From positions 1-6,346 of the forward strand of contig JAFVVU010000291.1 of assembly GCA_017502065.1 (NCBI GenBank): DNA of 6,346 bases. The letters are read 5' to 3'. The stretch's first letter is position 1. Every line of letters begins with the position of its first letter. Shown one piece after another: positions 6,334-6,346 of the stretch. Source of the DNA: Clostridia bacterium. Its GTDB lineage: Bacteria; Bacillota; Clostridia; RUG12999. Below the pieces are notes generated by a model. That model was not told the DNA's origin. It searched no databases and saw only the letters and a program-made list of their open reading frames with translations. The position numbers and the translations under genes were made by a program.

Positions 6334-6346
6334 TTCATAGCATAAA

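Noticed and set aside
6165..6338. 57-codon minus-strand reading frame
   Set aside because: It runs through the ackA terminator hairpin, has no clear ribosome binding site, and overlaps an equally open plus-strand frame; openness is not evidence of coding here.
6225..6346. Plus-strand open frame from ATG 6225 to the window edge
   Set aside because: No ribosome binding site or promoter is visible after the terminator, its ATG sits in the 3' arm of a hairpin, and the sequence is cut by the window. Kept only as part of the structured tail.

Overview
The window reads as chromosome from an anaerobic, fairly AT-rich Firmicute, probably a gut-type Clostridia (Oscillospiraceae/Lachnospiraceae-like). 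The evidence is the pta-ackA acetate pair divergent from a tmcAL (ylbM-type) gene, strong AGGAGG-type ribosome binding sites, a TTG start and AT-rich intergenic DNA. There is no rRNA or other phylogenetic marker, so the lineage is an inference. All recognised genes are intact except aroA, which runs off the left edge.

Layout. Positions 1-3749 hold a tightly packed minus-strand cluster. In transcription order it is tmcAL (tRNA-Met cytidine acetate ligase), an AEC-family membrane transporter (TTG start), aroB (3-dehydroquinate synthase) and aroA (EPSP synthase, N-terminal 200 residues only). The gaps are 6 nt, 12 nt and a 1-nt overlap, so the four genes are probably one operon. Positions 3750-3933 are an AT-rich divergent promoter region. 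It has a good sigma-A-type promoter for pta, a weaker candidate for tmcAL and two short perfect palindromes that could be operators. Positions 3934-6163 hold pta and ackA on the plus strand, 28 nt apart, closed by a strong intrinsic terminator at 6180-6209. The last 137 bases (6210-6346) contain no recognised gene but have several inverted repeats and are open on both strands.

How the genes relate. Pta and AckA convert acetyl-CoA to acetate with ATP formation. TmcAL uses acetate and ATP to acetylate the wobble cytidine of elongator tRNA-Met, so the two divergent units share a metabolite. AroB and AroA are steps 2 and 6 of the shikimate pathway. The transporter's substrate is unknown; its position between tmcAL and aroB is the least explained part of the operon.

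The region is mostly housekeeping metabolism and I see no new multi-gene system. Points worth a second look are the structured tail after the ackA terminator, the palindrome over the pta -35 box, and the coupling of an acetate-using tRNA modification gene to the acetate pathway.
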